Shown here: piece after piece, positions 31,605 to 40,143 of the stretch
How the letters are laid out: each line of letters opens with the position of its first letter
Numbering within the stretch: position 1 is the stretch's first letter
Source of the DNA: Closterium sp. NIES-65
Taxonomy: Eukaryota > Streptophyta > Zygnematophyceae > Desmidiales > Closteriaceae
NCBI GenBank assembly: GCA_948144175.1
Contig: CANXME010002181.1
Span: 2,418,001 to 2,482,000, forward strand
Reading direction: 5' to 3'
DNA: 64,000 nucleotides
Made by a program: the position numbers and the translations under genes
Notes under the pieces: generated by a model
Database searches by the model: none
What the model was told of the DNA's origin: nothing
The model's input: only the letters and a program-made list of their open reading frames with translations

Positions 31605-31730
31605 TGTCAAACTTATATGCTATAGTCTGTGTAGGCTGTAGTGGGGTAGACAATATGGGGTACAACATTTCTAGGTTTTCCTACTTGTACCCACCTCTTT
31701 CCTAGTTCATTCATTCCTCATTTCTTCACA
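31605..31730 (+). repeat. F 3' LTR (126 bp)
   Basis: It starts TGTCAAACTT and ends TTCTTCACA. It appears identical to the F 5' LTR and to the duplicated copy at 18011-18136. It is preceded by the common TATGGGGGTG block and followed by GGAAG. Confidence 0.94.
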
Positions 31731-31735
31731 GGAAG

Positions 31736-32610
31736 CTGCAGACACACAGGAGCTGCTGGCTCAGTGGCTACCGAAGCAATGCCCGGACTACAGGAGTAAC
31801 TGGCTCCGTGGAGTTTGTAGCCTCCTGACTGGAGCAACTGACCCACAGGCGACTGGCGACTACTGGAGATTGTAGCCTCCGGACTACTGGTGCTGCTGGC
31901 GACACGACTGCGACCTCTGTTCAACCTCTGCCAACTGCCCCACGCCCCTAGCACACACCCCTTGCTGCACCCCTAGCTCCACTCACATGTCATCCCCCTA
32001 GCACCACTCCTTCGGCTCCCACACACCCACCCCCCTGAGCGGCAGCTGCAGCACCGGGAGACGGAGGAGGAGTAGGGGATGGCGCATACAATCGGCACCC
32101 CCACAACCGCCACCCCCACACTCCCCACCCCCAAACCCTAAAACGGGTGGCATGGGGTAGGAGCGCGGGGGACGGCGAGGGGGGACGGTGCGCGGCCCCC
32201 ACGGCGCCACCACGGGGCAGCAAGGGGGGTCGCGCACGGCTCCAGGGGTGGCGCGCGGCCCCCAGGGCGCCACTACGTGGCAGCGAGGGGCCGCGCGCGG
32301 CTCCCCAGGGCGCCGCGACGAGGTAGCGGGGGGGTCGCGTACGGCTCCAGGGGTGGCGCGCGGGTCCCCGGGGGCGACGAGAGTGTCGACAGGGGTGGCG
32401 CGCGGGTCCCCTGAGGCGACGCGAGGGTCGACGGGGTGGGCGCGCAGGTCCAGCGGGGCCGGCGCGCCAGGAAGAAAAGGGGCCGCGCGCCTCGGGGCGC
32501 GCGCCAGTGAGCAAATCGCCGTCGCACGCCACAGGGCGTGCGACAGATCGAGTAGCAGCGGAAGCAGGTTGGTGGGCCCACAAGCCGAGGAAGGACAGGC
32601 TTTGATAGCA
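31736..32610 (-). other. E internal sequence: non-coding body and GC-rich leader
   Basis: 31736-32040 is moderately GC-rich sequence without a recognisable gag or pol motif. 32150-32560 is a GC-rich array, rich in GGTGGCGCGCGG and CCCCAGGGCGCC units, like the leaders of A and C. The primer-binding-site equivalent is the bases just left of 32611, reading TGCTATCAAAGCC on the minus strand. Confidence 0.65.
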
Positions 32611-32752
32611 TGTCACAAGTATGAGGAAAAGTTTAGAGGCAGAAAGAGTGGTTTGCACTAGCAGCAATTGAGATACATATAGGAAACCCTAGTTGGGTTG
32701 TACTCGCTATAGAGTACCCCACTGCAGGCTAGACAATTACATCATTCTGACA
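32611..32752 (-). repeat. E 5' LTR (142 bp)
   Basis: The plus strand starts TGTCACAAGT and ends ATTCTGACA. It differs from the left copy at about 9 of 142 positions and is followed by AGCAG and then the rest of LTR B1. Confidence 0.9.
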
Positions 32753-33302
32753 AGCAGACCCATCAAGAACTCAAGGATGAGTTTGTGGCGAAGAACCAGA
32801 GCCTTGGTGTCAAGATTCAAGTGATCGCGAAGCTCGCGAAAAGGTTACACCTCAAGATATTGAAGATAGTTACATTACTTTGTGTAGTGTAACATTTCAC
32901 TTGGTGTAGGCCCTAGTGAAGGGTAGTTTCGAGACCCTTCGTGGTTGGGGACAGTGTGGCACTGTTCCACATCACTGTACCTCGGCTCTTGGGGTTTGTA
33001 GGAGCTGGGAGTCATTCCCAACTCGTAACTCTTCCCAACTCTTCCTAATTTGTGTTCTAAGACTATTGTGACTCCCATAGTGCCGTTCGTTCAAACCGAC
33101 ACTGTGTCGTCAATACTTGGTGAAATCGTGCGATCTAAATTGCCTATTATAGGCGACACTAAGACGCTCCAGATCCAAGTTGAATGAAGTCGTTTGAAGC
33201 TGTGATTAGAACGCTATAAACGTTTAAATCCACTGTGCATAAATCCGACTGTGCACTCTATCTTTCGTTTTAGGCACATTGAAGCCTATTGTGGCTACAA
33301 CA

Positions 33303-34147
33303 CCGATCGCTCCGTGCCGAATGTACGGTTCGGCGCGAAACGTCGTGTTTCGGGTTGACCTCGAGTCAGCGCGTTGTATCGTCCGGCTGCACACACGATG
33401 TCCCTTTAGCTGTCGTAATTCGCCGCAATCACCTGCCGCCGGATCTCCAAATTTAACCATTCCGTGTACGCCTGGATTTTTTCGCCTTCGGTCAGGTCGG
33501 GGATGCGGTTGAACAGTAGCTACATCTGCTGCGTGTACTGTGCTACACTACTGTACTGTTTATGCCGATGAATTTGTTGCCGCGCCATGTAGGTCGTATT
33601 AATGGGCTTGAAACGTTCGATTTCTCCCCGCGTCCACGATTTCTGCTCGAAACTGAGTCCACGATTTCTCCCCGCGGGCCACGTCAATGTTGTAGATCCA
33701 CTCGAGTGCCGGTCCACGTAACAGTGTCGCTGCGAGCCGAATCCTTGCTGCGTCATATGTCGGGGTCGAACAGCCAATGGCCTCGAAGTAAATTTCGAGG
33801 GTGGCCACAAATCGCCGGACGTCGGATCCCTTCGCGCTTGGATCGAACGCCTCCGGGAGCCTCGGTCGTGCTGCTTCGAGGTTCAGCGATAGTGGTGCCA
33901 TTGGTCCGTGAAATTTCGGTGTCGCCACTGCTGTCGGTGATATCGCTGCTACGTTCGCTGTTGCTGCGGTGACGAATCCTGGTTGGCTTGTCAGAAGGGC
34001 TTCGAGTCGACGAAGCGTCGCCTGCGTCTGCTCCATGTCGGTGCGGAGGCTCGCGATGTCACTCGTGGTCGCGTAGTTGTCGCCTTGGCCCTCCATGCCT
34101 GACATTAGCGCGTCCGAAAAACCGAATCGAGGGGGAGCGAAAAACAC
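33303..34147 (-). pseudogene. gag: G gag N-terminal part
   Basis: The frame starts near 34147 and includes a coiled segment (TSDIASLRTDMEQTQATLRR). It continues with a gypsy-type capsid region, including RRFVATLEIYFEAIG, AARIRLAATLLRGPALEW and WTQFRAEIV. After a stop near 33599 the rest of the capsid (TQQM then EGEKIQAYTEWLN) is readable to 33303. The second half of gag is at 10142 and below, beyond the B1 nest. Confidence 0.82.
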
Positions 34148-34263
34148 GGAACCGGTTTTACGTACCCGAAATCGATATTTAACTGCGTTGCCCCCGCGGT
34201 TTTTTAAGACTGGTTTTTAGCGGTCGAAAAAACTTCGCGTGTAAACAGGCTCTGATTACCAGG

Positions 34264-34496
34264 TGTGGGGATCTTAGGATCGAGCTCAAAAAAGATGATT
34301 TGAATTGAATGATCACCTGAGTACAACACGAGACTATATATAGGCTCGACATAAGGCAGGTAACCCTGGTGTTACGCGAATGTTCTGAGGGTCGCGAAGC
34401 ATCCCGAACAGAACCTTCCCAAACTCGGTAGAAAGCAATTCGGCGGCAACCGAATAGCTTGAGTTCGGTACACGTAACCTGGTTCGGTGCCTAACA
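34264..34496 (-). repeat. G 5' LTR (233 bp) and adjacent primer-binding site
   Basis: The plus strand starts TGTGGGGATCTTAGG and ends GTGCCTAACA, which gives TG...CA ends on the element strand. Next to it, 34249-34261 reads TGGTAATCAGAGC on the minus strand, an initiator tRNA-Met type site with one extra A. A TATATATAGG block near 34333-34341 may be the promoter. Only one LTR is available, so the ends rest on these features. Confidence 0.75.
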
Positions 34497-34626
34497 CTAT
34501 AATAACTGTAGCAAAGCAACGAACCTAGGAATCAAGCAATTCATGCATGCATAAGATAAACCTAAGCTAGGAGTAGCGTAACGGAATAAAAGCAAGCATG
34601 AATAACAAGCATAAGCCGTCGTACTC

Positions 34627-35352
34627 TCACATTTGAGCACTTGCACCAGAATCGGCGGCCACAAGTACCGCCTGGGCAGAAGAGTGGCGACGCTGACGAG
34701 AGAGTTGAAGCCAGTTGGGATGGCGACCAGTGTTGCTAGCCAAGAGGGCAATGACATTGATGGGATTCTGCGACTGGAAGCGCTCGGTGAGATAGCAGAG
34801 AAGGTCCTTGGCATAGCGGATGTGCGAGCACTGAGGGAGAAGGGTTGGAGGTAGGCAGGCAAGGATGACCTGGCTAGCACGTGCGTTGGCAATATGCCAA
34901 TCAGCGAGAAGGTCAGAGTGAGATGGAGCAAAATCAGAAGGCATAGGGGCAGAGCGAGGAGAAGGGGTAGCGAGGTGCTCAGTGAGGCGCTTGCGGGTGC
35001 TCTCGAGGGATTTAGAAAGAACACAAGCGAGGTCACGGGCAGCAGCATTGTCAGGAGCAGCCGCGGCAGTGGTTTGGGCTGTGGCCGCAATCCGCTCAGT
35101 TTCAGCGATAGCAGCACGAAGGCCATCAGCATAGGGATCAGAGGAGGTAGAGGTAGGTGTAGAGGCAGGTTTAGGAATGGCGCCAGAACCACTCTGCTGA
35201 GTGACAAACCAGAGGTTAAAGCCACTCACGAGGGTGCCAGACAGCATGCGCTCAAGACAGTTCAGCCAACTGGGGAAGTTGACTCCGCTGCCATCAGGCG
35301 CGAGCTGAAGGACCAGCAGAGGGAGGGAGGGGAGGGCGAGAGAAGTCGCCAT
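34627..35352 (-). pseudogene. gag: H gag
   Basis: The likely start is MATSLALP at 35352, although the frame is open further upstream through the leader. The protein has a copia-like capsid layout: an FPSWLNCLERMLSG segment near the N-terminus, an alanine-rich helix region, and LLADWHIANARASQVIL with LCYLTERFQSQN later, as in UBN2-type gag. It ends after ADSGASAQM at a stop at 34627. The last bases could be the start of a spliced or broken region. Function is inferred from similarity of layout only. Confidence 0.65.
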
Positions 35353-35399
35353 AAGGAGGAGGAGACAGCTGCAGAGCAGATGAGGGGAGAGGTATAAGA

Positions 35400-35710
35400 G
35401 GCGGAGGAATAAGGGCGAAGCAGTCTGCTGCTGAGCCGCTGAGGGGAGAAAACAAGGGGAGGAGGGATATGGACGGAGTAGTCTGCTGCTGAGCCGCTGA
35501 GGGGAGAAACAAGAGGAGGAGGAATAGTGGGGGAGTAGTTTGCTGCTGCGCCGCTGAGGGGAGAAACTAGAGGAGGAGGGATAGTGGCGGATTAGTCTGC
35601 TGCTGCGCCGCTGAGGGGAGAAACTAGAGGAGGAGGGATAGCGACGAGGTAGTCTGCTGCTGGGCCGGTGAAGGGAGAAACAAGAGGAGGAGGGAGAGTT
35701 GTGAGGGAGT
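35400..35710 (-). repeat. 57-bp tandem repeat in the H leader
   Basis: Five copies of a unit of about 57 bp (TCTGCTGCTGAGCCGCTGAG core) start near 35424, 35482, 35539, 35596 and 35653. The unit is 19 codons, so the frame stays open on the minus strand across all copies. Confidence 0.85.
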
Positions 35711-36889
35711 TCGCAGTTGAGCAGTTGAGGGGAGGGTAGTGAGGAGGAGGAAAGATGGGGAGGAGTAACAACTTCAAAAACGCAATCAGCACCAGCTGCA
35801 GCAGATGAGGAGAGAAAAGAGGTGGAGGAAAAGGGGGGTGAAAGAGTGGGAGGGGATCGAGAGGGAGAGAGGAGAGGAGGATGGTGAAGGGGCGGATTGG
35901 TGGGAAGGGCCTGCCACAAGTGCGTACGAGCTGCGGCAGAAGAGGAGAGAAAAGAGGAGGAGGAAGGGGTGAGATAATGAGGGATGCACAAAGGAGAGAG
36001 GAAAGGAGGAGGAGGGTGAGGGAGGGAGGGCGGCGCCGCGGGGGAGGCAGGCGCGCACGCTGCTCGACGAAGCGAAGCGCGCGCTGCGACGGCAGCGCAA
36101 TGCGCACGCGACGAGACGGGAGGGGGGCGGAGCCGGGGGGGGGGGGGTGGGGGGGGAGGGAGGCTAAGCGCGCTACGAGCAGAAATCGGCGCGCTACCGC
36201 CGAGAACGTGAGGAGGAGGAGGCGCGACGAAGAGGGAAGGCGCGGGAGAGCAATATGAACGGGAGGGAGGCGCGCTACAGACCGGAACTGAGTATCCGCG
36301 TGACTAAAGTGAAGAAAACCGCAAGGATGCTAAGAGTGACTGTAAAGAAACGAGAAAATAAATAAAAAAGGAAAATTGTCTAGCTAAGTAGTGCGGAAAT
36401 GGCCTAAGGGCCAGAAACTTTCTAAGAGATGCGGATAAAACGGAAACGCCTAGGACTAGGCTCTGAATACCATGTTAAAGAAAGAGAAGCCATGGATGGC
36501 GAGAGGTTTTGGTGAGGTAGAAAAAGTACGACTAGGAGGAGAATGTCGAGATACAAAAGAGAGGGTTGGAAACCCTAATTGAACCTAGGGTGTGTTCGGT
36601 TTGTACTAACAATTATGAAATGAACGTAAAATGAACCTGATTGCGTAACTCTCTCTAAGCCCAGAGAAATAACAATATAAGAACACCAAAATAAAGGCCA
36701 GAGTGAGCTCTCTGTCAGAACATATATAGCTTATACTTTTGTGTAGGCTATAGTGGGGTATCCCATAGGGGGTACAACCCAATTAGGGTTAGTACTTGTA
36801 CCCAGTTCATTCATAGTTCATTCATTCTCGTTCATATTTTCTCATGGTATCGAGCAGGTTCCCTCGTGGGAACTGTTCCTAGGGCCCAC

Positions 36890-37960
36890 CGAACTTTTTT
36901 TTCCTGCCCGGGGCGCCTTCTGCCCCTGCCCGAAGCGCGCTTGAGTCGCCGCCCTAGCAGCGGCCCGTTGCCGCCCTTCTCAACTGCGGCCCGTCGCGTC
37001 GCCCTAGCAGCGGCCCGCCGCTGCCCTTAACAGCGGCCCGCCGTCGCCCTTAGCAGCGGCCCGCCGTCGCCCTTAGCAGCGGCTCGCCGTCGCCCTTAGC
37101 AGCGGCCCGCCGTCGCCCTTAGCAGCGGCCCGCTGCCGCCCTAACAGCGGCCCGCCGTCGCCCTTTACAGCGGCCCGCCGTCGCCCTAAGCAGCGGGCCG
37201 CCGTCGCCCTTAGCGGCGGCCTGCCGTCGCCCTAAGCAGCGGCCCGCCGTCGCCCTTTGCAGCGGCCCGCCGCCGCCCCAGCAGCGGCCCGCCGCGTCGC
37301 CCTTTGCAGCGGCCCGTCGCGTCGCCCTTAGCAGCGGCCCGCCGCCGCCCCAGCAGCGGCCCGTCGCGTCGCCCTTTGCAGCGGCCCGCCGCCGCCCCAG
37401 TAGCGGCCCGTCGCGTCGCCCTTACCTGCGGCCCGTCGCCGCCCTTACCCTAGCGGCGGCCCGTCGCCACCCTAGCAGCGGCCCGTCGCCGCCCTAGCAG
37501 CGGCCCGTCGCCGCCCTAGCCGCCGCCCGACACCGCCCTAAGGCGGCCTGACGCCGCCCTTCTCCCTGCGGCCCCATCGCAGCCCTACCAGCAGCCCTTC
37601 GCCGCCCTCTACTGCGGCCTCTGCCGCCCTCACCTGCGGCCCTGTCGCTGTCACCTGCGGCCACGCCGCCCTCTACTGCGGCCTAGCCACCTCTCACCGA
37701 CAGCCGAGCCGCTCAGCAGCCAAGCCGCCGAGCGGCCCAGCAGCCGAGCCGCCCAACAGCCCAGCCGGCCAGCAGCCAAGCCGCCCAGCAGCCGAGCCGC
37801 CCAGCAGCCGAGCCGCCCAGCAGCCAAGCCGCCCAGCAGCCGAGCCGCCCAGCAGGCGAGCCGCCCTGCAGCCGAGCCGCCCAGCAGCCGAGCCGCCGAG
37901 CTGCCGAGCCGTCGAGCTGCCGAGCCGCCCTACTTTCGAGCTGCCCGACCTACCCAGTCC
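36890..37960 (+). repeat. A4 GC-rich leader minisatellite
   Basis: A unit of 23-24 bp (CAGCGGCCCGCCGTCGCCCT plus a short TTAG tail) is repeated some twenty times between 36950 and 37540. A GAGCCGCCCAGCAGCC array covers 37690-37940. Together they form about 1 kb between primer-binding site and gag. Confidence 0.88.
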
Positions 37961-38029
37961 GGTGAGCACAGCGCCTCTTTCACTACACAGCCCTCACCCT
38001 ACTGTTTGCACTACTAGTCGACTGTGGTC

Positions 38030-40143
38030 ATGGCTACCCCTAGTGCCCTCGCTTTTGACGCTGAGGGTCAGGCCATTGACTTCGAGGTCTGGGTAGATGA
38101 CCTGCAGCTTTTCTTACAGTGCGATAGGGCAGACGGCCTTTCTCTCTTTGACCTCACCTCTGGCGCTTCCCCTGCCCCTGCTGCTGATGCTGACGCCACT
38201 GTTCGTTCCCAGTGGGCCACGCGCGACGCTGCTCCACGTCTTGCTGTGCGTCGCCACCTCCCTACCTCCGAGCGTGCACACTTTAGTCAGTACAAGAGTG
38301 CTCAGACCTTGTACGACGCTGTAGTTGCGCGCTACTCCTCCCCTGCCACTGCTGCACTGAGCCGTCTCATGCTACCTTACCTCTTCCCTGACCTTGCTGC
38401 GTTTCCCACAGTCGCTGACCTCATTACGCACCTCCGCACTAGTGACACTCGCTACCGCGCTGCGCTTCCTGCTGACTTCTGCACCAAGAATCCCCCCCCC
38501 ATGTACATCACCCTCTACTTCATAGTCACCCGACTCCTTGACTCCCTTAGAGTGGTCAGGAACCACTTCCTCGCAGTGTGCCCCACCACTCTCACCATTG
38601 ACCTCCTCGAGAAGTCCCTCCTAGCGGCGGAGAAGAGCATAGTCGCTGTAGGAGCTTCTCATCGTGACCCCAGCACCCCTGTCTTTGAGGGGTGTTCTCC
38701 CTCCCCCCTCTTGCCCTCTGTCGCTTCTGCTGCTGCGGCCGACCTCGTTGGTGTCGGTCGGCGCTGCGTCTGCCCCTTCGGAGAAGCGCCGCACAGGCAG
38801 GGGCAAGGGGGGCAAGGGCGCTGGAGGAGCTGGCGGGGGCGGTGGAGGTGGCGGTGGAGGCGGCGGAGGGAGTGGCGGTGGTGGAGGGAGTGGTGGAGGG
38901 GGTGGGGGTACCGGTGGCAGCAGTGGAGGCGGAGGCGGCAGCGGTGGCGGAGGGAGCGGAGGAGGCGGTGGTAGCGGAGGCGGCGGTGGTAGTGGAGGCG
39001 GCGGTGGTGGCGGAGGCGGCGGAGGTGGCGGAGGAGGCGGAGGTGGCGGTGGAGCTGGTCGCGGGTCTACGCAGAGGAGTGGCTCCGGTGGTGGTCCGCG
39101 ACAGCAGCAGCAGCGTGGTCGTGAGACCCAGTCCCCTCAGTAGCTCCGTGAGTGGTACACTGCACGCCAGCGAGGTGGGGGTTTTGGTCCCTACACCTAC
39201 GTCCTGCGCACCGGCGACCGTGCGGGTGAGCAGTGTGGGGGTGCGCACCCCACCCAGCGCTGCTTTGGCCACCTGACGGACGTGTGGCGTCACCAGTTCC
39301 CTGAGGCCACAAAGATCCCTCGCTGGGGCGAGCTGTCTAGGGCGGGGGTAGCCATCTATGATCTTGATTTTGATACTATCTTGTCTGCTATGTATTCTGT
39401 GACTATTAGTGATGAGGGTGACTGTTACCGGTGCTTCCCGCCCGATCCGGGCATTGAGACTGCTGCTCTAGGTACTGGTGCGGCTGCTGCCCTAGGTGCT
39501 TGCGACGCTGCTGCTCTAGGTGCTAGTGTGTCTGCGTCCTCAGGTACTGGTGAGTCTGCGCTCTCAGGTACTGCGTCGGCTTCGGCCTCCCTCACCTTCA
39601 CCCTTGACTCTGGGGCTTCTCGCTCCTTCTTTCGGGACCGCACCACACTCACGCCGCTTAGTCGGCCGGTTGCGGTGTCTCTGGCTGACCCCTCTGGGGG
39701 TCCTGTCCTGTCTCACTTCTCCACAGTCCTCCCGTGTCCGGCGGCTCCCTCTGGCACCCTGTCTGGTCTCTACCTCCCCTCATTCTCTACGAACTTGGTG
39801 AGTGGTGCTGACCTACAGGATGGGGGAGTGCACCAGTTCACTCCTGCGCGTCAACGAGTGACGCACTGCACAGAGGCTCGCACAGGCCGACACCTGGCTA
39901 CGTTTACACGTCACCCGGGGTCGAACTTGTACACACTGACCACTGCGTCTCCTTCAGTTGCTGAGTCTGGTAGGGTGTCTGCGTCAGGTCAGGTGTTTGC
40001 TGCAGCGTCCAGGTCTGGTCCTGAGTCTGCCCCCTGTTCGTGTCGTCTCCTCTCTCACGAGACTCTCCTCTGGCACCACCGCCTTGGTCACCCCTCTCTG
40101 CTTCGGCTCAGAGGCATGGCCTCTCGTCTTCTTGTTTCTCGTC
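38030..40143 (+). pseudogene. gag: A4 gag-protease, frameshifted and cut off
   Basis: The start MATPSALAF is at 38030. The capsid region is readable to 38750, where a base loss shifts frame before the polyglycine tract (38815-39050). TAG at 39141-39143 replaces CAG in PQ-stop-LREWY. The finger has its first cysteine changed to tyrosine (PYTYV). Protease LDSGASRSFF is intact near 39603-39630. The sequence ends in GAG-pre-integrase plus a few codons (LRGMASRLLVSRL), then joins N. Confidence 0.9.

Larger units (their letters stand above)
24502..31730 (+). mobile_element. F: full-length copia element with an internal inversion
   Basis: Two 126-bp LTRs (24502-24627 and 31605-31730) look identical. 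GGAAG flanks the element at 24497-24501 and 31731-31735. Inside are a primer-binding site (24628), GC-rich leader, gag, protease, integrase, reverse transcriptase and RNase H. About 0.8 kb covering the end of gag and the protease (26621-27447) is inverted. Further frameshifts, stops and a reverse transcriptase deletion make the coding region non-functional despite the apparently recent insertion. It is inserted into E. Confidence 0.95.
17719..32752 (-). mobile_element. E: short LTR element without pol, host of F and A3
   Basis: Two 142-bp LTRs at 17719-17860 and 32611-32752 are flanked by AGCAG at 17714-17718 and 32753-32757. The LTRs differ at about 9 positions, so this is older than A2 or F. 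The internal parts that belong to E are 17861-18010 and 31736-32610. They include a PPT-like block next to the left LTR and a GC-rich leader next to the right LTR, but no gag or pol motif. Without nested DNA the element would be about 1.3 kb, which suggests a non-autonomous element. An earlier deletion of its coding part cannot be excluded. Confidence 0.8.
10143..33302 (+). mobile_element. B1: solo LTR of family B, carrying A2 and E (with F and A3) inside it
   Basis: Three separated pieces (10143-10283, 17571-17718, 32758-33302; about 834 bp in all) line up in order with the complete B2 LTRs at 54893-55700 and 60172-61000. It starts TGTTGGTGCAACCC, ends in CTACAACA and is flanked by perfect CCGAT copies (10138-10142 and 33303-33307). 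No internal B sequence is present between the LTR start and end. It is therefore a solo LTR, produced by recombination between two LTRs before the other elements landed in it. It interrupts the gag of G. Confidence 0.92.
7136..34496 (-). mobile_element. G: Ty3/gypsy element, 3' truncated, split by nested insertions
   Basis: Read on the minus strand, the element starts with a 233-bp LTR at 34264-34496, a primer-binding site TGGTAATCAGAGC (34249-34261) and the gag N-terminus (34147 to 33303). It continues, after the B1 nest (10143-33302), with the gag zinc knuckle (10142 to 9968), protease, reverse transcriptase and RNase H down to about 7136. No integrase, chromodomain or 3' LTR is present, so the 3' end was lost. 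The CCGAT duplication on both sides of B1 (10138-10142 and 33303-33307) shows that the two halves were once joined. The left junction with D is approximate (7120-7140). Confidence 0.85.
34500..36712 (-). mobile_element. H: 5' end of a copia element, truncated and cut by A4
   Basis: On the minus strand it has part of an LTR (36473-36712, interrupted by A4), a primer-binding site TGGTATTCAGAGCC (36459-36472), a long leader and a gag frame. No protease or pol follows, because G sequence begins at 34496. It is unrelated in detail to the A/C/F families. Confidence 0.7.
36713..40143 (+). mobile_element. A4: 5' half of an A-family copia element
   Basis: It starts with a 132-bp LTR (36713-36844) and primer-binding site TGGTATCGAGCAGG (36845). 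A GC-rich leader, gag, finger and protease follow, up to GAG-pre-integrase. The family sequence stops at about 40143, where non-LTR sequence N begins. The five bases before the LTR are CTCTC. No matching CTCTC-flanked 3' end exists in the window. It cuts the LTR of H. Confidence 0.92.

Noticed and set aside
36950-37540. Regular 23-bp repeats considered as a CRISPR-like array
   Set aside because: The units are contiguous with no unique spacers, in a eukaryotic retroelement leader.
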